Assembly: GCA_019116865.1 (NCBI GenBank)
Contig: DXAW01000028.1
Coordinates: 1 to 64,000, forward strand
Length of the DNA: 64,000 bases
Source: Candidatus Coprenecus stercoravium
GTDB taxonomy: Bacteria; Bacteroidota; Bacteroidia; Bacteroidales; UBA932
Direction of reading: 5' to 3'
Shown in pieces: positions 1 to 9,340 of the stretch. Numbering within the stretch: the stretch's first letter is position 1; every line of letters begins with the position of its first letter. The position numbers were made by a program, and so were the translations under genes. The notes under the pieces are model-generated. The model was not told the origin of the DNA. It ran no database searches and saw nothing but the letters and a program-made list of their open reading frames with translations.

Positions 1-522
1 GAAAGAGAAGAAGCCCAGCGGCTCATAGCCGGCACCGGTAAGCGTATCCTGTATGATAAGGTTCGGAGGTGTACCGATAAGGGTCATCATTCCGCCCATG
101 CTGCTGGCAAAAGCGAGAGGCATCAGAAGACGGCCGGAGCTGACTCCTGCATTGGCAGCCAGACTCACCACTATCGGCAACATAAGGGCCACCGTACCCG
201 TATTGCTGACAAAGGCTCCTATAGCCGAGGTCACCAGCATCACCAGCAGGAAAAGTCTCAGCTCGCTTTTCCCCGCCAGCTTAAGTATCCTGGCGCTTAT
301 CATCTTGGCCAGCCCTGTCTGGAATATGGCCCCGCCCACAATAAACAGACCGGCCATCATAATCACCACCGAGTTGGAAAAGCCGGACAGAGCTTCGGCC
401 GGTGTCAGGACATGAAATATCAGCAGTGCTATGAGAGCGCACAGAGCCACTATGTCCGAGCGGACTTTGCCCCATACGAAAAATAATACGGAAAGACCGA
501 GAATAATAAGAGTAACCAGCAT
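1..522 (-). CDS. SLC13/DASS-family (Na+/citrate/sulfate-type) permease, N-terminal part, runs off the window edge
   Basis: Reverse-strand reading from ATG at 522: MLVTLIILGLSVLFFVWGKVRSDIVALCALIALLIFHVLTPAEALSGFSNSVVIMMAGLFIVGGAIFQTGLA...ASSMGGMMTLIGTPPNLIIQ. It has the TLIGTPPN motif typical of this family. It is absent from the ORF track because it has no stop inside the window. Confidence 0.85.
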   Translation of the reverse strand, partial: MLVTLIILGLSVLFFVWGKVRSDIVALCALIALLIFHVLTPAEALSGFSNSVVIMMAGLFIVGGAIFQTGLAKMISARILKLAGKSELRLFLLVMLVTSAIGAFVSNTGTVALMLPIVVSLAANAGVSSGRLLMPLAFASSMGGMMTLIGTPPNLIIQDTLTGAGYEPLGFFSF

Positions 523-585
523 AGGATGGAGTGTTTCAGGTGTTATAGAACACAAATATAGCATTTTTATTTATAATTTTGCAGC

Positions 586-1332
586 ATGAAAAATCTGAGA
601 ACAATAGCCATGATACCGGCCCGGTACGGTTCCTCCAGATTTCCGGGCAAGATGCTGGCGCCTCTGGGAGGCAAACCGGTAATAGTAAGGACATGCGAGG
701 CCGCAGCCTCAATGGGTATATTCGATGCCGTATATGTGGTCACCGATGACGCGCGTATACGCAAAGCGGTGGAGGATGCAGGCATCCAGTGCATCATGAG
801 CTGCAAAGAGCACGAGACAGGCAGCGACCGCATAGCCGAGGCCGTGGAGAATGTCGACTGCGACATAGTGGTCAACATTCAGGGCGACGAGCCTTTCACC
901 CGCAGGGACACTATAGAAAAAGTACTGGCTCCGTTCTACGGCAAAGACGGAGACCGCATAGACCTGTGTACGCTTAAGGAGCGCATGACAGACTGGAGCG
1001 ACATAGACAATCCCAACAATGTCAAGGTAATAACCGACATCGATGACTTCGCCGTATATTTTTCCAGAAACCCCATACCATATCCGAGGGACAGGCAATC
1101 CGGAGCGGAATACTTCCGTCACATAGGTATCTACGCCTTCAGGAAGGAAGCACTGATGATGTTCTCCAGATGGCCGATGCGCCAGAATGAGGCATCAGAG
1201 AAAATAGAATGCCTGCGCTTTATAGAGTACGGCCGGAAAATAAAAGTCGTCGAGACATCCGGAATGAAAGTGTCAATCGACACCCCGGAAGACCTGGAAA
1301 AGGCGGAGGAGATACTGAAAAGCCGTGGCTGA
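586..1332 (+). CDS. kdsB: 3-deoxy-manno-octulosonate cytidylyltransferase
   Basis: MIPARYGSSRFPGKMLAPLGGKPVIVRT, VVNIQGDEPF and YFSRNPIPYPR motifs of KdsB. Confidence 0.95.
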   Translation: MKNLRTIAMIPARYGSSRFPGKMLAPLGGKPVIVRTCEAAASMGIFDAVYVVTDDARIRKAVEDAGIQCIMSCKEHETGSDRIAEAVENVDCDIVVNIQGDEPFTRRDTIEKVLAPFYGKDGDRIDLCTLKERMTDWSDIDNPNNVKVITDIDDFAVYFSRNPIPYPRDRQSGAEYFRHIGIYAFRKEALMMFSRWPMRQNEASEKIECLRFIEYGRKIKVVETSGMKVSIDTPEDLEKAEEILKSRG

Positions 1333-1351
1333 TCGCTCAACCACGGCTTTT
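1318..1351 (+). terminator. Intrinsic-terminator-like hairpin between kdsB and the convergent aminotransferase gene, overlapping the kdsB stop
   Basis: aaaagccgtgg (1318-1328) / ccacggctttt (1341-1351), an 11-bp perfect inverted repeat with a 12-nt loop containing the TGA stop. Confidence 0.8.
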
Positions 1352-1373
1352 ATCCGTTTGTCCGGCTTCAGGA

Positions 1374-2570
1374 CTATTTCTTGGCGTCCATCAGCTTCTG
1401 AATAGCGTTGGCCAGTCTCTTCACGCCCTCGAGCATATCCTCGTCGCTCACGTATGAGAAGTTCAGACGGAGTGTGTTCTGACCCTTTCCGTCGCAGAAG
1501 AACACCTCTCCGATAACGAAGGCCACGTTCTCCTTGATGGCGATTTCGAAGAGTTCTCTTGCATCCAGTCCCTCCGGCATGGTTACGAGGAGGAACAGAC
1601 CGCCGTCAGGCCTTGTCCAGGTAACACCCTTAGGCATGTACTCGGTGAGATACTTGTGCATGAGGTCTCTCTTATGCCTGTAAAGCTCGATGGTCTTCTG
1701 GAGATTGACATCGTAGTAACCTTTCTCCATATACCTTGCGGCGACCTCCTGGTTGAAAATAGGTGTGCAGAGGTCAGCTGACTGCTTGGCCACGATGAGA
1801 CGGTCGATAATCTCCTTGGGAGCAAGAACCCAACCCAGACGGAAACCGGGCACGAATGTCTTGGAGAATGTTCCGAGGAGAACTACTCTCTCTGGAGCCA
1901 TTGAATACATGGTGGGATAAGACTCACCCTCATAACGAAGCTCCTTGTAAGGGCTGTCCTCGATGATGATCAGATCATACTTGCGGGCTACGTCGATAAT
2001 CTCCTGACGCCTCTTGAGATCCATGGTGACTCCTGTAGGGTTCTGGAAATCAGGGATAGCATAGATGAATTTGGGTTTCTGACCCACTGCGCAGAGAGCC
2101 GATATCACAGCCTCGGCCTCCTCATCATGCTTGATACCTACGGGACGGCCCTGATATGACCATATGGCCTGAAGGGCACCGAGATAAGAAGGCAATCCGC
2201 AGAGAACTGTATCTCCGGGGCTTACGAAAATACGGGAAATCAGGTCAAGAGCCTGCTGAGATGCCGTGGTGATAAGGATGTTCTCGATATCCACCTTAAC
2301 ACCTTCCTTCTCATATTTCTTGGCGATCTGCTTTCTCAGGGCCACACTTCCCTCTGTGGAGCCGTACTGCAGAACCTTTGCAGGCATCTCGTTCATGATC
2401 TCCATCATGATTTCCTTGAGGTTCTCCACAGGGAATGTCACTGCATTGGGGAAACCGCCTCCGAAAGATATAATCTCGGGCTTGTTGGCCACGTTCAGAA
2501 GGTCGCGGATAGCTGACCTTCTCATGCTTTTAGCATTGTCTGATAAAAATTTAGTAAGATCAAGTGCCAT
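1374..2570 (-). CDS. PLP-dependent aminotransferase (class I/II, LysN/MocR-like fold)
   Basis: GGGFPNAVTFP, IYAIPDFQNPTGVTM, LGTFSKTFVPGFRLGW (PLP-lysine motif). Confidence 0.88.
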   Translation of the reverse strand: MALDLTKFLSDNAKSMRRSAIRDLLNVANKPEIISFGGGFPNAVTFPVENLKEIMMEIMNEMPAKVLQYGSTEGSVALRKQIAKKYEKEGVKVDIENILITTASQQALDLISRIFVSPGDTVLCGLPSYLGALQAIWSYQGRPVGIKHDEEAEAVISALCAVGQKPKFIYAIPDFQNPTGVTMDLKRRQEIIDVARKYDLIIIEDSPYKELRYEGESYPTMYSMAPERVVLLGTFSKTFVPGFRLGWVLAPKEIIDRLIVAKQSADLCTPIFNQEVAARYMEKGYYDVNLQKTIELYRHKRDLMHKYLTEYMPKGVTWTRPDGGLFLLVTMPEGLDARELFEIAIKENVAFVIGEVFFCDGKGQNTLRLNFSYVSDEDMLEGVKRLANAIQKLMDAKK

Positions 2571-2687
2571 AATAATTCAGTATTTATATTTGCACAAAAT
2601 TAGACAATTTGTAATTAAAAGCAAAGTTAAACTTAAAAAGTTATTAACTTTGAGGGTTCATCTTATTTTTAGAGCTTTCAACAGACT

Positions 2688-3131
2688 ATGCCCACTCTGA
2701 GACTCACCAAGGAATTCCGGTTCGAGGGCGCCCACGCCCTGACAGGATACGACGGCAAATGCCGGCACATACACGGACATTCCTATATATTATATGTTAC
2801 CGTAAAAGGTACGCCGTCCAACCCGGACGGCACTCCCAAGTCAGGAATGCTCATCGATTTCACCGACCTCAAGCGGATAGTCAACGACCATATCATAGAT
2901 GTTTTCGACCACGCTCTGATACTCCGGGACTCGGCGCCTATGGCCGGGGAAATAGCCGGAGCCTACCAGAGAGTAATCACCGTGCCGTTCCAGCCCACAT
3001 GCGAGAATCTCATACAGCACTTCGCCGGCATTATCCGCAAGTCACTTCCGGCCGGTGTCAGCCTGCACTCGCTGCGTCTGCATGAGACGGCCACATCCTA
3101 TGTGGAATGGTTCGAATCCGATAACGAATAA
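2688..3131 (+). CDS. queD: 6-carboxytetrahydropterin synthase / 6-pyruvoyl-tetrahydropterin synthase family (QueD)
   Basis: FRFEGAHALTGYDGKCRHIHGHSYIL, MLIDFTDLK, DHALIL and SLRLHETATSYVEW motifs. Confidence 0.9.
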   Translation: MPTLRLTKEFRFEGAHALTGYDGKCRHIHGHSYILYVTVKGTPSNPDGTPKSGMLIDFTDLKRIVNDHIIDVFDHALILRDSAPMAGEIAGAYQRVITVPFQPTCENLIQHFAGIIRKSLPAGVSLHSLRLHETATSYVEWFESDNE

Positions 3132-3139
3132 TAAGCGAC

Positions 3140-5830
3140 ATGAGCGGCAGACTTTTTATCATAGACGGCCACGCCCTGATGTTCAGGATGTACTACGCAT
3201 TTATCCGCCGTCCAATGGTCAATTCCAAAGGAGTGGACACATCGGTCATCTTCGGCTTTTCGAGATACCTTCTGGACCTGATAGCCCGGGAAAAGCCGTC
3301 GCATCTGGCAGTGGCCTTCGACCCGCCGTGCAAGACATTCCGGCACGAGGCCTATCCGGAATACAAGGCCAACCGCAGCGCCGCTCCGGAAGTCATCAAG
3401 GACTCGCTTGAGCCTCTGACCGCCATAGTCAAGTCCATGGGAATCCCGGTACTAATGGTGCCCGGCTACGAAGCCGACGACATAATAGGCTCCATGGCAA
3501 GAGAATGGAGCGGCAAAGGATATGACGTGTACATGGTCTCCCCCGACAAGGACCTGGGACAGCTCGTCTCAGACCACGTATATCAGGTAAAACCGGGCAA
3601 GAACGGCTCGGACGATGAGATAATGGACCGTCAGGCCCTGTGCGGTAAATTCGGCATAAACAGTCCCACACAGATTATCGACATACTTACTATCTGGGGG
3701 GACGCATCAGACAATGTCCCCGGAGTACGCGGCATCGGTGAGGTAGGCGCAAAGAAACTGGTATCCAGATACGGATCAGTGGACGGGATAATGCAGCATA
3801 TCGGAGAGCTGCCTCCGAAACAGGCAGAAGCCATGCGTGAAGCCTCCGATCATCTGGAGATGAGCCGTTTTCTGGTCACCATCAAGACCGATGTGGATAC
3901 AGGATGCAGCGAGGAGGACCTGAGACTGGACATTTCCGACGCTACCGGAGCTGCGGCACTGTTCAACGAATACGAATGTACGTCACTGCTGCCCCTGCTT
4001 CCGTCCGCCGCAGCTGCCGGAAAAGAGACTGCTGCGACAACGGAACAGTCCCGTCATCATTTCGACATCACTTCCGACCACAGGAAATTCGCATCACTGG
4101 CAGAAGACACCGGCGTCGTGGGCATAGTCCTGCAAAAAACAGATGACGCCGCTCATCCGCACTGCTTCCTTGCCGCAGCAGACACGGTTCTGAGCACGGA
4201 CGACCCGGTTTCCGTCAAAGACATACTCGAATCGGAGAAAACAGTAAAGACCGGATACGGGCTCAAGCAATACATACAGATTCTCCGTACCTCCGGTATC
4301 ACTCTTGGCGGTCCTCTGGCCGACATAGAGCTGATGCACTACCTCATCAATCCCGAGACATCCCACCGGCCGGACATATTGGTGCAGTCATATCTGGGTC
4401 TGGACCTCAACGCCTGCCGCACTGCGGAGAACGGGACGGAGGATGACACAGACGCCCCGGAACCGGATCTGTTCTCGTCACCGGCCGCCCCCGAAACCGG
4501 CGATGAAAGCGCAATAGCCTACCGATGCTCCGCCGACGCATCACTTATGCCTCACCTGCGGTCGGCCATATTGAAGGATTACGCAAAAGACCCGTCCCTG
4601 TCCAGAATCTACGACACGATTGAGATGCCGCTGATACGGGTGCTGGCCGACATGGAGTACTGCGGAGTAAGGATAGACACGGCTATGCTGGCAGCATACG
4701 GCAAGGAACTGGGCAAGGAACTGAGCGCCATAGAGGACCGCATACGGGAAGCCACAGGCGAGCCCGGGCTGAACATATCCTCGCCCGTCCAGCTGGGAGC
4801 CGTGCTTTTCGACAAGCTCAAACTGGACCCGAAAGCCAAAAAGAACAAAAAAGGCAATTACTCCACGGACGAGGAGACCCTTACCGCACTGACCGACAGA
4901 CATCCCGTAATCAAGGACATACTCCGGTTCAGAGCCATCAAGAAGCTGCTATCCACATATATCGAGCCATTCCCGTCTCTGATTGACCCACGGGACGGCA
5001 AAGTACACACGACGTTCAACCAGGCATTGACCGCCACAGGACGCCTTAGCTCCACCCACCCCAACCTGCAGAACATCCCCATTCGCACCGAGATGGGCCG
5101 GGAAATACGCAAGGCCTTCGTTCCTTCCGGACCTGACAATGTCATCATATCGGCAGACTATTCACAGATAGAGCTGCGCCTGATGGCCTCAATCAGCGGA
5201 GACAAGGACATGATAGAAGCATTCCGTCAGGGACGCGACATTCACACAGCCACAGCCGCCAAGGTATTCAAGGTAGATGAGAAAGACGTGACCCAGGAGC
5301 AGAGAAGACGCGCCAAGACCGCAAACTTCGGCATCATATACGGCATATCCGCTTTCGGGCTGTCTCAGCGGCTGGAAATTCCACGCAAGGAGGCCAAGGA
5401 GCTGATAGACGAATACTTCCACCACTACCCCGCCATCGCCGAATATATGGAGCGTACCAAGGAGGAAGCCAGAAGCAACGGCTATGTCTCTACCATATTC
5501 GGAAGAAGGAGGTACATCAAGGACATCAACTCAAGGAACGTCACCGTAAGGGGCTTCGCCGAGCGCAACGCCATCAATGCGCCCATACAGGGCAGCGCCG
5601 CCGACATCATAAAGATGGCCATGAACAATGTGGCGGCAGCACTCAAAAACGGAGGATACAGCACGAGGATGATACTTCAGGTACACGACGAGCTGGTCTT
5701 CGACGCACCCAAATCCGAAGCACAGGAGATAATGGCCCTGGTACGCAGAGAGATGGAGGACGTAGTCAGGCTTTCCGTGCCTTTGACAGTCGAGTGCGGA
5801 TGCGGCTCGTCATGGCTGGAAGCACATTAA
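3140..5830 (+). CDS. polA: DNA polymerase I (5' nuclease, vestigial 3'-5' exonuclease and polymerase domains)
   Basis: FEN-like N-terminus, polymerase motifs VIISADYSQIELRLMA, RRRAKTANFGIIYGISAFGLSQ and QVHDELVFD. Confidence 0.95.
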   Translation: MSGRLFIIDGHALMFRMYYAFIRRPMVNSKGVDTSVIFGFSRYLLDLIAREKPSHLAVAFDPPCKTFRHEAYPEYKANRSAAPEVIKDSLEPLTAIVKSMGIPVLMVPGYEADDIIGSMAREWSGKGYDVYMVSPDKDLGQLVSDHVYQVKPGKNGSDDEIMDRQALCGKFGINSPTQIIDILTIWGDASDNVPGVRGIGEVGAKKLVSRYGSVDGIMQHIGELPPKQAEAMREASDHLEMSRFLVTIKTDVDTGCSEEDLRLDISDATGAAALFNEYECTSLLPLLPSAAAAGKETAATTEQSRHHFDITSDHRKFASLAEDTGVVGIVLQKTDDAAHPHCFLAAADTVLSTDDPVSVKDILESEKTVKTGYGLKQYIQILRTSGITLGGPLADIELMHYLINPETSHRPDILVQSYLGLDLNACRTAENGTEDDTDAPEPDLFSSPAAPETGDESAIAYRCSADASLMPHLRSAILKDYAKDPSLSRIYDTIEMPLIRVLADMEYCGVRIDTAMLAAYGKELGKELSAIEDRIREATGEPGLNISSPVQLGAVLFDKLKLDPKAKKNKKGNYSTDEETLTALTDRHPVIKDILRFRAIKKLLSTYIEPFPSLIDPRDGKVHTTFNQALTATGRLSSTHPNLQNIPIRTEMGREIRKAFVPSGPDNVIISADYSQIELRLMASISGDKDMIEAFRQGRDIHTATAAKVFKVDEKDVTQEQRRRAKTANFGIIYGISAFGLSQRLEIPRKEAKELIDEYFHHYPAIAEYMERTKEEARSNGYVSTIFGRRRYIKDINSRNVTVRGFAERNAINAPIQGSAADIIKMAMNNVAAALKNGGYSTRMILQVHDELVFDAPKSEAQEIMALVRREMEDVVRLSVPLTVECGCGSSWLEAH

Positions 5831-5845
5831 ACCTAAGCTATTGCA

Positions 5846-6424
5846 ATGAAAGACAACAAAGAACAGACAGCAACATCGGCCGCTGACGAGAATGAGCTGG
5901 CAATCAAGGCGATGACAGGAGACACCATCGCATTCTCCATTCTGGCGTCGAGATATACCGAGCCTCTGCGCAACTATATCCAAGGCATTTGCTCCAACGC
6001 CACAGACGCCGAGGACATCTGCCAGGAATGCCTGCGGAAGACCTACCTCAATATCAGCCAGTACAACCCTGAGTATCAGTTCAAGACATGGATCTTCTCA
6101 ATAGCCAGGAACACCGCCATAGACCATCTCCGGCGCAAGAGCACATTTTCCACCATCAATATAGGCGAGACCGAGGAGCCGTCGGAGGCCGGGCACGAAG
6201 TGGAGGCTTCCCCGGAGGACAACATGATAGACGGACAATCCTACGACATGTTTGTAAACTCCGTATCCTCCCTGCCCGACAAATACAGGACCATTGCCGA
6301 GCTGCGCCTGCTTCACGGTTACGCTTATCAGGAGATCGCCGACGAGCTGTCCATACCCCTCAACACTGTCCGCACCAGAATACGCCGGGCCAAGGCTCTG
6401 CTTGAAAACATGATGAAAAAATGA
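5846..6424 (+). CDS. RNA polymerase sigma factor, ECF/sigma-70 family
   Basis: DAEDICQECLRKTYLNISQYNPEYQFKTWIFSIARNTAIDHLRR (region 2) and LPDKYRTIAELRLLHGYAYQEIADELSIPLNTVRTRIRRAKALL (region 4). Confidence 0.9.
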   Translation: MKDNKEQTATSAADENELAIKAMTGDTIAFSILASRYTEPLRNYIQGICSNATDAEDICQECLRKTYLNISQYNPEYQFKTWIFSIARNTAIDHLRRKSTFSTINIGETEEPSEAGHEVEASPEDNMIDGQSYDMFVNSVSSLPDKYRTIAELRLLHGYAYQEIADELSIPLNTVRTRIRRAKALLENMMKK

Positions 6425-7062
6425 ACGAGGAACTTATATTCAAGTATTTCCCGGAAATGACTCCCCGGCAGAAAGAACAGACTGCGATGCTCGGTCCTCT
6501 CTACCGGGAATGGAATTCGAAAATCAACGTCATCTCACGCAAGGACATGGACAATCTGTATCTCCACCATGTGCTACACTCATTGTCCCTGGTGCGTTTT
6601 ATCCGGGAAAAGGGACTCAGGCCGGAAAGGATTTTCGACGCCGGCTGCGGAGGAGGATTCCCCGGCATTCCCATGGCCATCGCCATGCCGGAGGTCAGGT
6701 TCACCCTCTGCGACTCCATAGCGAAAAAGATAAAAGTCGTGACGGAAGTGTCTTCTGCTCTGGGGCTGGACAATGTCACACCGCTGTGCAGCCGTTCCGA
6801 AGCCGTGCAGGGACAGAAGTTCGACCTGGTGGTATCACGCGCCGTCACGGATCTGGGAAGTTTCATTCCACTGGTCCGTCATCTCTATACAGAAGGCATA
6901 TTGTATCTCAAAGGAGGAGACCTGGAGGCCGAAATCAGGGACGGGCTGAGAAAATCGAAAATCGACCCGGCCCTGGTCAGCGTTCACGGCATATCCGCTT
7001 TTTTTGAGGAAGATTTTTTCGAAAGTAAAAAGATTATTTGCATTTTCAAGCAAAAGCACTAA
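6421..7062 (+). CDS. rsmG: 16S rRNA (guanine527-N7)-methyltransferase RsmG
   Basis: FDAGCGGGFPGIPMAIAMPEVRFTLCDSIAKKIKVV and VVSRAVTDLGSF motifs; overlaps the ECF gene by 4 bp (ATGA). Confidence 0.93.
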   Translation: MNEELIFKYFPEMTPRQKEQTAMLGPLYREWNSKINVISRKDMDNLYLHHVLHSLSLVRFIREKGLRPERIFDAGCGGGFPGIPMAIAMPEVRFTLCDSIAKKIKVVTEVSSALGLDNVTPLCSRSEAVQGQKFDLVVSRAVTDLGSFIPLVRHLYTEGILYLKGGDLEAEIRDGLRKSKIDPALVSVHGISAFFEEDFFESKKIICIFKQKH

Positions 7063-7067
7063 CTTTG
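7037..7067 (+). promoter_or_regulatory. Bacteroidetes-type promoter for rpmH (TTTG-N19-TAACTTTG)
   Basis: TTTG at 7037-7040, 19-nt spacer, TAACTTTG at 7060-7067. It matches the published Bacteroides -33/-7 consensus (TTTG / TAnnTTTG). The -7 element overlaps the rsmG stop codon. Confidence 0.65.
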
Positions 7068-7102
7068 CGCTCCATTTTACTGACAAATAATAAATAAAGA
7101 AT

Positions 7103-7255
7103 ATGAAACGTACTTTTCAACCGTCTCAGCGCAAGCGTCGCAACAAACATGGCTTCCGTGAGCGTATGTCCACTCCCAACGGACGCCGCGTACTTGCCGC
7201 ACGCCGTCGTCACGGCCGCAAAAAACTGACCGTGTCTTCCGAGGATCTGTTCTAA
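7103..7255 (+). CDS. rpmH: 50S ribosomal protein L34
   Basis: Translated by eye: [50 protein letters not shown]. At 50 aa it falls below the ORF-track cut-off. Confidence 0.97.
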   Translation: MKRTFQPSQRKRRNKHGFRERMSTPNGRRVLAARRRHGRKKLTVSSEDLF

Positions 7256-7282
7256 ACAGCCTCCTGACAGCGCAAAAGCATA

Positions 7283-7314
7283 GAAAGCCCGACTCTTACC
7301 AGCCGGGCTTTCTG
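7283..7314 (+). terminator. Intrinsic terminator downstream of rpmH
   Basis: agaaagcccg (7283-7292) / cgggctttct (7305-7314) hairpin, T-rich 3' arm. Confidence 0.8.
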
Positions 7315-7334
7315 CTTTGATGGAAAGAACAGAA

Positions 7335-9269
7335 TCAGAAATCGAAGGACAGGCCGCCTATGACATTGGCGCCCGGCATCGGAAAGCCGGCATTGATCTC
7401 ATACTGCCAGTTGAGCAGATTCTCACCGCGTACCCACACCGACATCCAGTCCAGAATCCGGAAAGAGGCCCTCACATTCCACAGCACAAAGTCCTCCTGA
7501 ACTGGATCCGCCCCGGTCTGAGTATACAGCCCCGCTATATACTGCACGCCTGTGGAAGCATACCAACGCCCGTGGGAGAAGGCTCCTCCGACATACAGTT
7601 TGTGCTCAGGAGCAGCCACCACCGGATATTTCATATGCAGATAACTGTAATTGGCATCCACGGACCAGTCCCCGGATATACGCCAGGCCGCCTGCGCCTC
7701 GACACCGGCGTTACGCAAGGCACCTGCATTGACATTCTGCGGTCTGCCGTCCGTCATCTGCGTCATGATAAAATTGTCACCGTCGATATAAAACACATTG
7801 ACTCCGTACGAGAGTCTTCCCCCCAGCAGTTTCTGGGAGACGGCCAGCTCATAGTTCCACATCCGTTCCGGACGGAGGGCGGCATTGGCGCTGCCCCACA
7901 TGAACATCTCACGAATAAGGGGATAACGGAAGCCCTTGCCTGCCGAGAGCTTCACTTCCACGGCATACGGCAGATGCACGGACACGCCTGCCTGAGGCAC
8001 CCACTCTGTACCCACATGGGAATGGTGGTCAACTCTAAGGCCGGCATCCAGTGTCACCCACCTGCCGATATTCTGACGGAAGTCCACATAGCCGGCCACC
8101 TCATGCTGAGTCATGTCTATGATATCGTCCCGCTCTCCGGTACGGTCTCCCTGCACATACTGGTTCCATGCACTGCCCCCGAAGCGGTACCAGTCCACCC
8201 CGGCCGTGAGACGGTTGCCCTTGAAGAGTCTGACACTCTGATATGCGGATATCCCCATCATGTCGTCAATGGAGTTGAAACGATAGTCCAGAGGCTGATT
8301 ATCCGTTGAGTCCAGCGGATGATAGCCGTCATTGACACGGTGGCGTCCCCAGTTGTAAAACACGCTCACGGCGCCTGACGTCCGCTCGTATTCGTTCTCA
8401 ATGGCCAGCGAGGTCATGCCGCGGGTAATGCTCTGGTCCGCATCCGCAAGAGGATTCCCCACCGTTCCGGGATTGGAGGCATTGAAATGAGTCACATTGA
8501 CATCTCCCCTCACCTTCCAGTTACGCTTGAAATCGTAACCAAGCTTGGCATAACCGCCGTACTGCTCGAATCCCATATCCGGACGGTGACCGTCCGTCCT
8601 GTTGTATGAGACGCTGACAATACTCGAGAAACCCTTGTAGCGCACTCTGTTGGTCACTTCTGTCTGGACAGTGTTCCAGGAGCCGTAACCGGCGTTGATA
8701 CTGGTACGCACGCCGTCATGCTCCATTTTGCGGGTAACGATATTGACCACACCTCCCATGGCATTTGAGCCGTAAAGCACGGAAGCCGGTCCGCGCAGCA
8801 CCTCCACCTGCTCGGCCATCAGCGACTGGTATGAGTCCGATATCGGGTGACCGAACATACCCATATACTGAGGATGGCCGTCGATAAGCACCATTACCCT
8901 GCCGGAGCCCCCGCTGAGTCCTCTGATGGAGATATTGCCTGCCGCCCCGTCAGAGACTCCGTAGCCCATGACTCCCCTGGATGTGGAGAAGAAACCCGGC
9001 ACCTGCTCGGTCAGCACTGGAAGCAGTGACGGAGTGTAGGAATATTCTATCGCCGGACGTTCCAGTATACTGACTGTAAGCGGAAGATGACGGATATCCG
9101 TCTTGTTGCGGGTACCTGTGACCACCACCGGAGACAGCTCCTCATTCCAGCCCCGGCCGGTACTGTCGGCATCCGCCCCGTATATTTCCACCGCTTTTGC
9201 ATCAATCCCTGTAATAAGACAAAGCAGCAGGACCGCTGCCGTCCTCAATATTGTTGCCGTATATTTCAT
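7335..9269 (-). CDS. TonB-dependent outer-membrane receptor
   Basis: Plug-domain motifs VTGTRNKTDIRHLPLTVSILER, GGSGRVMVLIDGHPQ, EVLRGPASVLYGSNAMGGVVNIVTR; C-terminal aromatic F. Start placed at the internal Met (MKYTATILRTAAVLLLCLITGIDA, a signal peptide) instead of the 9311 ORF start. Confidence 0.92.
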   Translation of the reverse strand: MKYTATILRTAAVLLLCLITGIDAKAVEIYGADADSTGRGWNEELSPVVVTGTRNKTDIRHLPLTVSILERPAIEYSYTPSLLPVLTEQVPGFFSTSRGVMGYGVSDGAAGNISIRGLSGGSGRVMVLIDGHPQYMGMFGHPISDSYQSLMAEQVEVLRGPASVLYGSNAMGGVVNIVTRKMEHDGVRTSINAGYGSWNTVQTEVTNRVRYKGFSSIVSVSYNRTDGHRPDMGFEQYGGYAKLGYDFKRNWKVRGDVNVTHFNASNPGTVGNPLADADQSITRGMTSLAIENEYERTSGAVSVFYNWGRHRVNDGYHPLDSTDNQPLDYRFNSIDDMMGISAYQSVRLFKGNRLTAGVDWYRFGGSAWNQYVQGDRTGERDDIIDMTQHEVAGYVDFRQNIGRWVTLDAGLRVDHHSHVGTEWVPQAGVSVHLPYAVEVKLSAGKGFRYPLIREMFMWGSANAALRPERMWNYELAVSQKLLGGRLSYGVNVFYIDGDNFIMTQMTDGRPQNVNAGALRNAGVEAQAAWRISGDWSVDANYSYLHMKYPVVAAPEHKLYVGGAFSHGRWYASTGVQYIAGLYTQTGADPVQEDFVLWNVRASFRILDWMSVWVRGENLLNWQYEINAGFPMPGANVIGGLSFDF

Positions 9270-9340
9270 AGTGCGCAAATATACTATATCCGCAGCTGAC
9301 ATTTGTACCAATTTTACAGATTGTATTTATATTTGCAGTC

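Noticed and set aside
7317-8309. Plus-strand 330-aa ORF
   Set aside because: It is fully antisense to the TonB-dependent receptor, which has clear domain motifs. Long antisense ORFs are expected in G+C-rich coding DNA.
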